38,725 nucleotides of DNA, taken from contig CALMNW010000094.1 in NCBI GenBank assembly GCA_937872095.1, positions 1 to 38,725 of the forward strand, given 5' to 3'. Below the pieces are notes generated by a model. It worked only from the letters and a program-made list of their open reading frames with translations. It did no database searches and was not told the origin of the DNA. How positions within the stretch are numbered: the stretch's first letter is position 1; the number at the start of each line of letters is the position of its first letter. Shown piece by piece: positions 24,152-33,077 of this stretch. The position numbers were made by a program, and so were the translations under genes. Origin of the DNA: an uncultured Verrucomicrobiota bacterium. GTDB lineage: Bacteria > Verrucomicrobiota > Kiritimatiellia > CAIQIC01 > Lenti-01.

Positions 24152-25002
24152 AACGCCTTCTCGCCTTGTTGGCGCTCGGCTGGGCGGGCATCGCTCTGGC
24201 CGCGCCTCCCCCGCCGATGCAGGACGTCGGGGCGGAAACGGTCGACCGTTCGAAGCTCTCCCAGGCGGACGCCGCCTGGCTGGACCATCCGAATTACCGC
24301 TGGAAGCACCTGCAAACCGAACATTTCGTCCTGCACCACGACCAGAAAATGTTCGCGGCCAAGGTCGCGCGCATGGGCGAGCAGTTCTATGCCGCCATTT
24401 CCGCCGACCTGCCGAATCTCCGGGACCGCGTGGCGCCCGCCCGTTCGCATATTTTCATCTTCCGCGATCCGCGCGACTGGAAAACCGTCGTGGCGAGCAC
24501 ACCGGGCATGGAACCGTGGGCCGCCTCGTTCGTAAGCGGCAACGTCATGTACCTGCAGGAAGTCGGCACGGCCGCTTCCGACAAGATGGATATGCTGGCG
24601 CACGAAATGACGCATCTGGTCTTCAACCGGTTTCTGCCGGTCCGTTTGCCGCTGTGGCTCAACGAAGGGCTGGCCGAATACTACGGCGAATTCGCCTATC
24701 GCGCCGCGAAGGGCATGGGGCAAAGCAAAGGCAACGCCTTCCGGCCTTTGCGGACGTGGACGCCGCTGTCCGAGCTGCTGAAGGCCACGGCCTATCCCGC
24801 CGAACCGGCCGAGGTTTCTTTCTTCTACGCCACGAGCAAGTATCTGGTGGGCTATCTCCTGCTCCGGCAGCCGCGGGAGAAGTGGGACGCCTTTTTCGCC
24901 CGCCTGCTGGCCGGCGACCCCGCCGGGCCCGCCCTGCTGGAAACGTACGGGTGGGCCGACCTCGCCGCGGCCGAAAAAGCCTTCGCCGCGTTCGTCCGGT
25001 AG
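24145..25002 (+). CDS. Secreted gluzincin-type metallopeptidase (peptidase MA-like)
   Basis: This 285-residue protein has a signal peptide (1-19, ALA/AP). The zinc site is HEMTH (153-157) with the third ligand E174 in LNEGLAEYYG, about 17 residues later. That spacing and the 'W..EGLAEY' context are typical of MA-clan gluzincins and DUF1570/peptidase_MA_2-like proteins. It should cleave peptides in the periplasm or at the envelope. The substrate is unknown. It is translationally coupled to the small lipoprotein gene upstream. The 55-base gap to the cytidine deaminase gene contains a promoter-like sequence, so the operon may end here. Confidence 0.8.
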   Translation: MVKRLLALLALGWAGIALAAPPPPMQDVGAETVDRSKLSQADAAWLDHPNYRWKHLQTEHFVLHHDQKMFAAKVARMGEQFYAAISADLPNLRDRVAPARSHIFIFRDPRDWKTVVASTPGMEPWAASFVSGNVMYLQEVGTAASDKMDMLAHEMTHLVFNRFLPVRLPLWLNEGLAEYYGEFAYRAAKGMGQSKGNAFRPLRTWTPLSELLKATAYPAEPAEVSFFYATSKYLVGYLLLRQPREKWDAFFARLLAGDPAGPALLETYGWADLAAAEKAFAAFVR

Positions 25003-25018
25003 CCGGCCGCGGCCGGTC

Positions 25019-25047
25019 TTGCATCGCGCCGCCGGCTGGAGTACATT
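25019..25047 (+). promoter_or_regulatory. Candidate cytidine deaminase promoter, short or no leader
   Basis: TTGCAT (25019-25024) and TACATT (25042-25047) are 17 bases apart. The ATG at 25058 lies 10 bases past the -10 box with no Shine-Dalgarno between, so the leader is at most a few bases. Confidence 0.4.
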
Positions 25048-25057
25048 CCCCGGTCCC

Positions 25058-25504
25058 ATGAAAAAAGTAAAACTGTCCCAACTGTCCGCCGTCGAACGCC
25101 GTTTGGTCCAAAAGGCCATCGCCGTGCGCAAGAAGGCCTATGCTCCGTTTTCCCATTACAAGTGCGGCGCCGCCCTGCTGGACGTGAAAAACAAGATCCA
25201 TGTGGGCTGCAACATCGAGACGATCGATTTCACCCTGACCACCCATGCGGAGATGGACGCCATCAACGACATGATCAAGACCGGCGTGTTCAAGCTGAAA
25301 ACGCTGGCGGTCGCCCTGCAGGCCGCCAACGGCTTCGCCCTGCCCTGCGGCCTTTGCCGCCAGAAAATCCGGGAATTCGCCGTCGGCGCGGACGCCAAGA
25401 TCCTCGCGATCAATCTCGACCCCCAAGGCAAGATCCGGCACGTCAGCGTGACGACCATCGGGCACATCTACCCGCTGTCGTTCACGCCGGACTGCCTCGT
25501 CTGA
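25058..25504 (+). CDS. Cytidine deaminase-family protein
   Basis: This 148-residue zinc hydrolase would deaminate cytidine or deoxycytidine (pyrimidine salvage). Seen: YAPFSHYKCGAALL (28-41, the substrate-loop 'Y.P.S...VGAAL' region), CNIET (51-55) in place of the usual NVENA/NIENA, THAEMDAI (62-69; H63 zinc ligand, E65 catalytic) and PCGLCRQ (96-102; C97 and C100 zinc ligands). Tetrameric short CDAs usually have Cys where H63 sits; HAE is more usual in the dimeric E. coli type. The enzyme is therefore a short form with the His variant. Substrate may differ. It is followed after 3 bases by the HAD gene. Confidence 0.82.
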   Translation: MKKVKLSQLSAVERRLVQKAIAVRKKAYAPFSHYKCGAALLDVKNKIHVGCNIETIDFTLTTHAEMDAINDMIKTGVFKLKTLAVALQAANGFALPCGLCRQKIREFAVGADAKILAINLDPQGKIRHVSVTTIGHIYPLSFTPDCLV

Positions 25505-25507
25505 GCC

Positions 25508-26188
25508 GTGGCGCCGGCATTCCCCATTCCGGCGTTCCTGTTCGATCTCGACGGCGTCGTGGTCGATTCCAACGGTTTGCACGTCGATTCGTGGAAAGAA
25601 GTCGCGCGGCGCCACGGGTTCGACTGCCCGGATCCGGAGCACATCGGCAAGTGCGGTCTGCGCACGAACGCGGTCATCCGCGACCTGCTGCGCTGGCCGG
25701 TTTCCGAGGAGGAAGCCGACCGCATCGGATTCGAGAAGGAAGAACTCTACCGCGAATGGATCCGGCAAGACGGCATCCGCGCCATCGCGGGAGTCCAGGC
25801 ATTCCTCGTCGAGACTCGCCGGCTGGGCATTCCCTGCGCCGTGGGTTCTTCCGCCCCGCGCGGAAACGTCGATCTGTGCTTGCGCGCGCTGGATTTGGAG
25901 GATGTTTTCGCGGCCACGGTTTCCGGCGCGGACGTCGCGCGGGGCAAGCCCGCGCCGGACATTTTCCTGAAAGCGGCGGAAGGTCTCGGCGTCGCGCCGG
26001 CGCACTGCCTGGTGTTCGAGGATGCGCCCGCCGGCATCGCCGCCGCCCATGCGGCCGGCATGCGGGCATTCGCGCTGGCGACCAGCCATGCGCGGGATGA
26101 ATTGGGGGATGCCGATTTCCTCGTCCCGGATTTCACCGGGCTGGCCCCCCGCTCCGTGCAAGACCGCTGGACGCCGCTAGGTGCCTGA
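25508..26188 (+). CDS. HAD-superfamily phosphatase / beta-phosphoglucomutase-like
   Basis: This 226-residue HAD hydrolase has motif I FDLDGVVVDS (12-21, nucleophile D13 and acid/base D15), a helical cap after HVDSWKEVARRHGFD, motif II VGSSAPRGNVD, motif III lysine in RGKPAPDIFLKAAE and motif IV FEDAPAGIAAAHAAGM. The cap type and GKPAPD/EDAPAGI pattern fit the beta-phosphoglucomutase/sugar-phosphatase subgroup. Substrate could be a sugar phosphate or a nucleotide; the cytidine deaminase neighbour leaves a nucleotide role possible. The start is the GTG at 25508, three bases after the upstream stop. Its 3' end overlaps the convergent membrane-TPR gene by 12 bases, with no room for a separate terminator. 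Confidence 0.85.
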   Translation: MAPAFPIPAFLFDLDGVVVDSNGLHVDSWKEVARRHGFDCPDPEHIGKCGLRTNAVIRDLLRWPVSEEEADRIGFEKEELYREWIRQDGIRAIAGVQAFLVETRRLGIPCAVGSSAPRGNVDLCLRALDLEDVFAATVSGADVARGKPAPDIFLKAAEGLGVAPAHCLVFEDAPAGIAAAHAAGMRAFALATSHARDELGDADFLVPDFTGLAPRSVQDRWTPLGA

Positions 26189-29100
26189 ACCGGCGTTGCG
26201 CAGCCGAAGCAGCAATTCCCTCGTCTGCGCCTTCTGCCGATCATCCAGCTTGTCCGGCTCCGTCGCCACGGCCTTGGCGATCTTGAGTGCGCGGGCGCGA
26301 TCGCCCAAGCCTTCGTAAGCCCGGGCCAGATCCAGCAGGCGGTCGACGTTCCGGCCTTGCTGCCGGAGCGATTCCCGCAGATCCCGCCGAGCCTCTTCGT
26401 AACGCCCCAACTTCAAGAAGATCGCGCCCCGTTCTCCCAGCAGTTCCGCATCTCCGGGCGTTTTCCGCAAAGCTGCGTCCAGCCGCTCCAGCGTCTTTTG
26501 CTCGTCGCCGGCCGGATCCGAAGCGGCCGCAGACGGCGGGCCGTCCAACCGGGACAGCAATTCGTCCAAGAGCTTCTTCTGCTTGTCGTCCAGTTTGTCC
26601 TTCTGCGCTTCCAAGGCCCGGACGATCGTCTGGGCGCGGGTGCGGTCGCCGAGGCCTTCGTAGGTTTGCGCCAGCAGCAGCAGCAGGGTATTGTTCCGGC
26701 CTTGTTTCCGGAGAGATTCCTGCAAATCCTGCAGGGCTTCCTCAAAGCGGCCCAACTTCACGAGAACTCCGCCGCGGGTGCTGAGCATCTGCGCATGGCC
26801 GGGTTGCCGCACGAGCGCTTCGTCGATCAACCTCAGGGCATCCTGCATGTTGCCGTCCCGTTCCGTGATGACGTGCGCGAGGTTGTTCAGCAGCGTGGCG
26901 TCGCGCTGCCGCTGAAGTCCTTTCCGGAAGGCCGCTTCGGCTTCCGCCAGCTTGCCCCTGCGGTAGTATTCGACTCCGGCGTTCTGGTATTGCAGGAAGT
27001 GGTCGGGGTTGCGGTCGAGCAGCGCCTTCAGTCCGGCTTCCAGCAGCGGCTTGTTGCCGCGCATCTGCGCCAACAGCACCATCATTTCCCATGTTTGCGT
27101 ATTGCGGGGATCCATCTGGACGGCTCGGTCCAGTTCGTCCTGGGCAGCGGCCCATTGCTGGCGCGCCATGTGGACGGCGGCCAGCGTCAGATGGACGCCC
27201 AAGGGCGCGCCGCCTTGGTCCTTGAGCATCTTCAGCGCCTCGGCGTTGACGGGATCGTTGTCGTCGGCCAGCAGGAGAAGCGCCATCCACACGCGCATGT
27301 CGCTGGGATTCAGGCGGCACAGCCGTTTGAGGGATTCCACGGCGGCCTCCTTGTCGCCCCGGACGAAGACGATCATGGCCCGGTCGAACTGCGTTTTGTC
27401 TTCCGCCAATCCCATCGCCAAGGCTTCCGCGATGTAGGCCTCGGCGGCATCCGGATCGTTGCGGCGCAGCGACAGGCGACAGAGGGCCATCAGGGCATCG
27501 GTGTCGCGCCCGTCCTTCATCAAGAGGCTGCGGTAGTAGCCGTCGTCGCGATACGGCGCCCCCCACAGGAGATAGGCTTGATCCAGAATCTGTTCGCGGC
27601 TGTCGTTGCTCGCCTCGTCTTCATCGGAAATGGCGGGCTTGCGCCGGGCCGCCTCTTCTTGCGCCGGAACGCCCGAAAGGGCCCAGACGTAGCCGCGCTT
27701 GACCCATTCGCGGGCGTTCCAGACGTAGCCGAAACGGACGATCAGCACCCACCGCTCCCCGCCCAGTTCGTCTTGCCGGTCCGTCCAGTCCTGCTCCCAC
27801 TCCGCGGCATCCGGCAAATCGAACGTCCGACCCATTTCCACCAGGTTCATCAAAACGCTCAGGTTGTCCGGATAGATGCGCCGGGCGCTGCGCAAGGTTT
27901 CGATCGCCCCCTCCGAATCGCCCCGTTCGATCTGGATGACCGCCAGATTGTTGGCCACCTTGGAAGCCATCAGCCGCAAAAGGTCCTGATAGGTGCGCAA
28001 GATGTTTTTCTCCGGCACCGGCCGAAGGGCCATGTTCTCCATCCAAATCCAAAACGACTTCTGCGACTGGGCCAAAGCCGGCAAGTCGATCCGGTCTGGG
28101 GCGGATTCCATGCGATAGAAGAATCCGTCCGGCTCCAGATAGCCGAATTCGCGGAAGACGTCGGGCAAGTCGATGATGCCGACGCGGCTCGGTCCCTCGT
28201 CGGACATGAGCAGATTTTCCAAAAAACCGCTGAAGTCGCCTTTGTTGAGCGACAGATTCAAAGATTCATCCGCAAACCCTTTCGCCACCCGCTGGAGATA
28301 CGAAATCGACGGGGTGCGCGGCGCGCTGATGAGGCTGACCGGCACTTTCCGTTCCAAAACGGCCAAGCCGATGGAATCGTCGAGCAAGCCGGTGGAAAAC
28401 AGTATGTCCCGCCCTTTCAGCCGATTCAGGACTTCCGAAACCGCCGTGTCCACGATCCGGCTATACCGCCCGTCGACCGTGCGCCAATTGAAAAAACCGC
28501 CCCCCCAGATGCCCAATACGAGCAGCACGGAGAACAAGCTGGCCGCACGGCGGACCGTCCACTTGACGAGCGTCGTGTCCATCATGATTTGGAATTCGCC
28601 CAGGATCCAGAATTCGCCGGCGATATATCCCATGCAGATGGCCAGCATCAGATAGGGCGTGACCGCCAGATAACCCATGCCCAGCAGGCTCCAGGGCGCG
28701 AAAGATGCGTTGTAGAGAATGGCCATCAGGCCTCCCGCGAAAATCAGCCGCACGCCGATCTGCCCCCATTCGTAGAACCACGGCGACCGGCTGGACATGG
28801 TGAACAACGTCAGCCACGGCACCACCGAAACGGCGATGATGGCCAAAAACCCCGGACTGAACCGGAGCTGGGTGACCAGCTGGATTTGCGCGGCCAACAG
28901 TTGCCGGACGGATTCCAGCGGGGCGACGTACGATCCGGCCAGCGCGTTTTGCTTATAGAAGACGTAGGCATCGAGCAGATAGAAGAGCAGCCCCAGCGCC
29001 AATCCGCTCCAGAGCGCGGCGTGCGTCCGTCCGATCCGCAGGGCCCGCCAGCGAAACATTTCGCGCACCACCACGAATGCCGCCAAGGGTGCGAAAACGA

Positions 29101-29794
29101 GGAACGTCGGGAATTCCGAGGAGCCGAAGCCGAAAAACAACCCGAGCAAGAACAAATGGCGCAGCTTTCCGAAGTGCTGGTATTGGGAAACAAACCAGGC
29201 GAAAGCCAGCAGCAGCAGCAGATGGAAGCTGTCGGGCAGCGAGCGGGTGGACGCCACCCAGAACGGAATGCTGCACGCCAGAAAGGAAGCGGCGGCAATT
29301 CCGGAAATCCGACGGGCCTGGGCTTCGCGGATGAACGACTTGCGACCCGGTTCATTCCGGATCAGATAACCGACGCGCATCATCAGCCGCGCCAGCAGGC
29401 TGACGCACGCCGCGCCGCACATGGCGCTGAACAAGCCCGACCAGCCCGCCACGGTTCCGGCGGAAAAGCGCGCGAATCCCTTCAGCAATAAACCCCAGAT
29501 GGGATCCAAGGGCGTCGGCACGGCGTTCGGATCCAAATGGGCCAGGAGCAACAGCGTCGGGGGGCCGGGAAACGCCGTCCAGCTCATCGAAGCCAGATAG
29601 AGGGACAACGAGGCGATAAACAGAAAAGCCGCGACCTGGCGGGCGGTCGGAAACGAACGGGACAAGGGATCTTTTCCGAGCGGCACGCGCGGATCCCGGC
29701 CCTCGCCCGGGCTATGCTTGATTTCCAAGGGGAAGAAGGAAAATTCCTTGCTCCCTTGGTTGGCCGGACCGGCCTCGGTCGGATGGGCGCTCAT
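26177..29794 (-). CDS. Polytopic membrane protein with C-terminal TPR repeats (paralogue 1)
   Basis: The 1205-residue protein has a polar N-terminal extension (about 1-50) and many hydrophobic segments to about residue 450. The second half (from about 590) is a long TPR superhelix with repeats such as LLNNLAHVITERDGNMQDAL and ALQDLQESLRKQGRNNTLLL. The N-terminal pattern (FPGPPTLLLLAHL... PLDPIWGLLLKG...GLFSAMCGAACVSLLARLMM) resembles DUF2723-type predicted membrane glycosyltransferases of PVC and Bacteroidota genomes, at low certainty. No catalytic residue is identified. The ATG at 29794 lacks a clear ribosome-binding site; internal starts nearer the first membrane segment are possible. It lies 69 bases after its paralogue and ends overlapping the convergent HAD gene by 12 bases. 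Confidence 0.8.
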   Translation of the reverse strand: MSAHPTEAGPANQGSKEFSFFPLEIKHSPGEGRDPRVPLGKDPLSRSFPTARQVAAFLFIASLSLYLASMSWTAFPGPPTLLLLAHLDPNAVPTPLDPIWGLLLKGFARFSAGTVAGWSGLFSAMCGAACVSLLARLMMRVGYLIRNEPGRKSFIREAQARRISGIAAASFLACSIPFWVASTRSLPDSFHLLLLLAFAWFVSQYQHFGKLRHLFLLGLFFGFGSSEFPTFLVFAPLAAFVVVREMFRWRALRIGRTHAALWSGLALGLLFYLLDAYVFYKQNALAGSYVAPLESVRQLLAAQIQLVTQLRFSPGFLAIIAVSVVPWLTLFTMSSRSPWFYEWGQIGVRLIFAGGLMAILYNASFAPWSLLGMGYLAVTPYLMLAICMGYIAGEFWILGEFQIMMDTTLVKWTVRRAASLFSVLLVLGIWGGGFFNWRTVDGRYSRIVDTAVSEVLNRLKGRDILFSTGLLDDSIGLAVLERKVPVSLISAPRTPSISYLQRVAKGFADESLNLSLNKGDFSGFLENLLMSDEGPSRVGIIDLPDVFREFGYLEPDGFFYRMESAPDRIDLPALAQSQKSFWIWMENMALRPVPEKNILRTYQDLLRLMASKVANNLAVIQIERGDSEGAIETLRSARRIYPDNLSVLMNLVEMGRTFDLPDAAEWEQDWTDRQDELGGERWVLIVRFGYVWNAREWVKRGYVWALSGVPAQEEAARRKPAISDEDEASNDSREQILDQAYLLWGAPYRDDGYYRSLLMKDGRDTDALMALCRLSLRRNDPDAAEAYIAEALAMGLAEDKTQFDRAMIVFVRGDKEAAVESLKRLCRLNPSDMRVWMALLLLADDNDPVNAEALKMLKDQGGAPLGVHLTLAAVHMARQQWAAAQDELDRAVQMDPRNTQTWEMMVLLAQMRGNKPLLEAGLKALLDRNPDHFLQYQNAGVEYYRRGKLAEAEAAFRKGLQRQRDATLLNNLAHVITERDGNMQDALRLIDEALVRQPGHAQMLSTRGGVLVKLGRFEEALQDLQESLRKQGRNNTLLLLLAQTYEGLGDRTRAQTIVRALEAQKDKLDDKQKKLLDELLSRLDGPPSAAASDPAGDEQKTLERLDAALRKTPGDAELLGERGAIFLKLGRYEEARRDLRESLRQQGRNVDRLLDLARAYEGLGDRARALKIAKAVATEPDKLDDRQKAQTRELLLRLRNAGSGT

Positions 29795-29863
29795 GGCATT
29801 GTCCGCATGGTGGCGATCGATTTGTCCGGCGAGTATCGGGTTCCGGGGGCGACCCGAACCGGC

Positions 29864-32800
29864 CTAGCGCATCCTCTTGATCAATTCCTGCAGCTGGAGT
29901 TGCTGTTCCTTCGGCAATTCGCTCTGGCGGCCCGAGAGGGTGTCCGCCAATTCCAAAGCGGCGGCGTTTTGGCCGCGGGCCGCATAGAGCTGCGCGGAAA
30001 GCAACAACACCTGCGCGTTGTCGGGAACCTCCGTCAGCACCTGCTGCAGATCGCGTTCGGCTTCGTCATAGCGGCCTTCCCGCAGGTTGAGCTCGCCGCG
30101 CGTGGAAAGGAAAATGACGTTGCCGGGCTGCTGCGACAGCGCTTCTTCAATCAAGCTGCGCGCCTCGCCCATCGCGCCGGCCTTGTTGATCATCAGGAGA
30201 TAGGCCAAATCGTTCAGCGCCGTCGGATCCCGGCGGACGTTCAGCGCCGTGCGATAGGACGATTCGGCCAGCGAATATTGGCCGCGGGCATATTGGAAGG
30301 ACCCCAGCATGAGATTGCCCGTGAAATTTTCCGGATCCAGCGTCAGCAGGATGCGCACGTGGTCTTCGGCCAGTTCCCGCTTGCGTTCGCTGAAATCGAC
30401 CGAAACCAGCAGTTCCCAAGCGCGGATCTGGCGCGGATTCATGCGCGTCACCTGATCGAGTTCGCCGCGGGCTTCGGCCCACTGGCGCCGCTTCAGATAC
30501 AGCTCCGCCAGCATCAAGCGGATGTCGGGGGCGCTCCCGCTCAGGTCGGTCAAGGCTTTCAGGGCCTTTTCGTAGGTTTCGGGATCGCTGCCGTCGCTGG
30601 TCAGCATGGCGAGCAACGACCAGGCCTGGACGTTCCCCTTGTCTTTTTTCACGAGGGTTTTCAGCTGGGCGAACGCGGCGGCGGCATGGCCCTTCAAGTA
30701 TTCCAACACGGCCTGTTCGAAACCCAGCGTCTCCGGCGGCAAGCCGGCGGCGATGGCGGCGTCGAACAGCCGCTCCGCTTCCGCATAGTCTTCCGCGGCC
30801 ATCGACACGTTGGCCAGCATGCGCAGGGATTTCAGGTCGCGGGGATTGTCTTTCAGCGCCGCGCGGTAAAATTCCGCGCTCCGCTGCAGATCGCCGCCAT
30901 GCAGATACGCGCGGCCCAGGAACGCCTTGACCTCGGCGTTCACCGCCTTGCCGCCGGAAGCCCGGCGCAGTTCGGCCTCGGCGATGCGGGGTTTTCCGGA
31001 TACCGCCCACATCATGCCCTGCCGCACGAGAAATCCCGTGTTGTAGACGTAGCCGTACAGCCCCGACAACGCCCACATCACGCGGCTATCGACGTGCCGG
31101 GATTTGAAATCCTCCCAGGCCGCCTGATACTCGCTTTCCTCGGGAAGTTGTTCTTCGTGGGCGATGGTCAGCAGGTTCAACAACGCGCTGATGTTGTCCG
31201 GATCCAGCCGGCGGGCCTGCTTGAAGGTTTCCTGCGCCCCCGCCTTGTCTCCCCGCTCCACCTGCATGAAGCCGATGTTGTTGGCCACCTTGGAAGCCAG
31301 CCGAAGAAAAAAGCGGTGATAGGCATAGGCTGGATTCCGCCCGTCCGGCGGCTGCGCGGCGAACGCCTCCAGGCGAGTCCAGAACGGCTCTTGCCCGGCT
31401 ACCAAGGAAGACAGGTCGATGCGGTCTTCCGCCGGCTCGGCGCGGAACAGCAGATGGTCCGGAACCAGAAAGCCGAATTCGCGCAACGGGTCGGCCAAAT
31501 CCAGAGCGGCCGTCCGCGCCAATCCCGCGTCGGTGCCGAGCAAATCCTGCAGAAAGGCGGTGAAGCCCACCTGCAGCAACGATTGCTGCCGCGGATCGGA
31601 AAAGAAGAACGCCAGATATTGGCGATAGGACGCCGAAGTCGTCAGGGGCAAGGTCACGACCTGCAGTCGCTGGCCGCGCCGGTTGGCCAGCAACCGAATG
31701 GAATCGTCCAACGCGCCGTTGGAAAGCAAAACGTCGCGCCCCCGGAGATCGTCCAGCACCTGTCCCGCCACGGCCTCGACCCGTTCGCCTGAACGCCCAT
31801 TGGCCGCCGGCAGGTTCAAGACGCCCGCCACCACGGCCGCCACCGGGACCAGCAGCCCCACCGCGCCCATCAGGCTGCGCAACGGCTGACCGATCCCCGC
31901 GCGCCGATGTTCGCGACGCTGGCCCATCACCCAGAATTCGCCGGTCACCGCTCCCGCGGAAATGGCCAAGATCAAATACGGAGTCACCATCAAATTGCTC
32001 ATGCCGAAGAAATGCCAAGGAGACAGCGGCAGATCGAACAGCGCCGCCATGGCCGCGGTCAGCACCACGAGACGCAGGAAAACCTGCCAAGCCGAGAAGC
32101 GCCAAGCCGGTTTCTTGACCCGCAGCAAATACATCACGCCCCACGGCACCACCGTCAGCGCCATGATCAGCAGAAAGCCCGCCGTATGGGGCGCATTGAC
32201 GATCAAATGCCATTGGTCACGCCAGATATACCAGACCACGGCCCACATCGATCTGAAACCGCGCAGCTGCACCGCGGGATCGCGCCACAGCAACCACCCG
32301 TTCAGAACGTACAGCAACAAACCCGGCAGGAGACAGAGGGCGGTGTTGACCAGCACCCGCGCGCTGAACTCCGCGCGTTGCAGCATGGCCCGCGTCACCA
32401 ACACCATCGCCAGCGGCGCGAACACCCAGAACGTCGCGAATTCGGTCACGCCGACGCCATACAGCAACCCCAGCAGATAGAGCCGACTGGTCTTGCCGGT
32501 CCGCTGATACTCCGAAAACAGCCCGGCCGTGCCCACCAGCATCAGCAAGTGGAACGTTCCCGGCAACGAACGGGTAGACAGAACCCAGAACGGGATGCTC
32601 GCCATCATGAACAGCCCCGCCGCCAGGCCGGCCAGCAGGCGGGCCTGTTCTTCGCGGCGCGTTTCGTCCGGATCGTGTTCGTCGTGGATCGAATAACGCA
32701 CGCGCATCATCAGTCCCGCGATCAAACCAACGCAAAGCGCCCCGCACATCGCGCTGAACGCACCGGCCCAGAACGCCGCAGGTCCTCCCGGCAGCCCTGC

Positions 32801-33010
32801 CAGCAACCGCACCAGATATCCCCAGAGCGAATCAAGCAACGTGGGATTGGAATCCAGCCCCAGATGCCAGGCCAAATTCTTGGCCGGAAGTCCCGGGAAC
32901 GCGCCCCGGCACAACGTGCTCCCATAGAGCCCCAAGGCCGCCAGCGCCAGAACCAGCGGGATCAGCCAGCGGGATCGTGCCGGCGGGAGAATGGTGTCGC
33001 GTTCGTTCAT
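29864..33010 (-). CDS. Polytopic membrane protein with C-terminal TPR repeats (paralogue 2)
   Basis: This 1048-residue protein has the same plan as its downstream neighbour: hydrophobic segments over about 1-430, a linker, then TPR repeats to the C-terminus. Matching landmarks include AFPGLPAKNLAWHL / AFPGPPTLLLLAHL, AFSAMCGALCVGLIAGLMMRVRY / LFSAMCGAACVSLLARLMMRVGY and SIPFWVLSTRSLP / SIPFWVASTRSLP. The two genes arose by tandem duplication, and the other copy gained an N-terminal extension. A DUF2723-like glycosyltransferase fold is possible; otherwise the role is unknown. The start is the ATG at 33010, with GGAGG about 8 bases upstream. It follows the sialidase-like gene by 67 bases. Confidence 0.82.
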   Translation of the reverse strand: MNERDTILPPARSRWLIPLVLALAALGLYGSTLCRGAFPGLPAKNLAWHLGLDSNPTLLDSLWGYLVRLLAGLPGGPAAFWAGAFSAMCGALCVGLIAGLMMRVRYSIHDEHDPDETRREEQARLLAGLAAGLFMMASIPFWVLSTRSLPGTFHLLMLVGTAGLFSEYQRTGKTSRLYLLGLLYGVGVTEFATFWVFAPLAMVLVTRAMLQRAEFSARVLVNTALCLLPGLLLYVLNGWLLWRDPAVQLRGFRSMWAVVWYIWRDQWHLIVNAPHTAGFLLIMALTVVPWGVMYLLRVKKPAWRFSAWQVFLRLVVLTAAMAALFDLPLSPWHFFGMSNLMVTPYLILAISAGAVTGEFWVMGQRREHRRAGIGQPLRSLMGAVGLLVPVAAVVAGVLNLPAANGRSGERVEAVAGQVLDDLRGRDVLLSNGALDDSIRLLANRRGQRLQVVTLPLTTSASYRQYLAFFFSDPRQQSLLQVGFTAFLQDLLGTDAGLARTAALDLADPLREFGFLVPDHLLFRAEPAEDRIDLSSLVAGQEPFWTRLEAFAAQPPDGRNPAYAYHRFFLRLASKVANNIGFMQVERGDKAGAQETFKQARRLDPDNISALLNLLTIAHEEQLPEESEYQAAWEDFKSRHVDSRVMWALSGLYGYVYNTGFLVRQGMMWAVSGKPRIAEAELRRASGGKAVNAEVKAFLGRAYLHGGDLQRSAEFYRAALKDNPRDLKSLRMLANVSMAAEDYAEAERLFDAAIAAGLPPETLGFEQAVLEYLKGHAAAAFAQLKTLVKKDKGNVQAWSLLAMLTSDGSDPETYEKALKALTDLSGSAPDIRLMLAELYLKRRQWAEARGELDQVTRMNPRQIRAWELLVSVDFSERKRELAEDHVRILLTLDPENFTGNLMLGSFQYARGQYSLAESSYRTALNVRRDPTALNDLAYLLMINKAGAMGEARSLIEEALSQQPGNVIFLSTRGELNLREGRYDEAERDLQQVLTEVPDNAQVLLLSAQLYAARGQNAAALELADTLSGRQSELPKEQQLQLQELIKRMR

Positions 33011-33077
33011 GCCTGGAACCTCCAAAATATTGAAAGGTGAAGCTTACCGATGGAATCGCCGGAAATCACGCCCAAAA

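Noticed and set aside
25003-25016. Hairpin CCGGCCGCGGCCGG as terminator of the peptidase gene
   Set aside because: It has almost no loop and no T-run, and short GC palindromes are common at this base composition.
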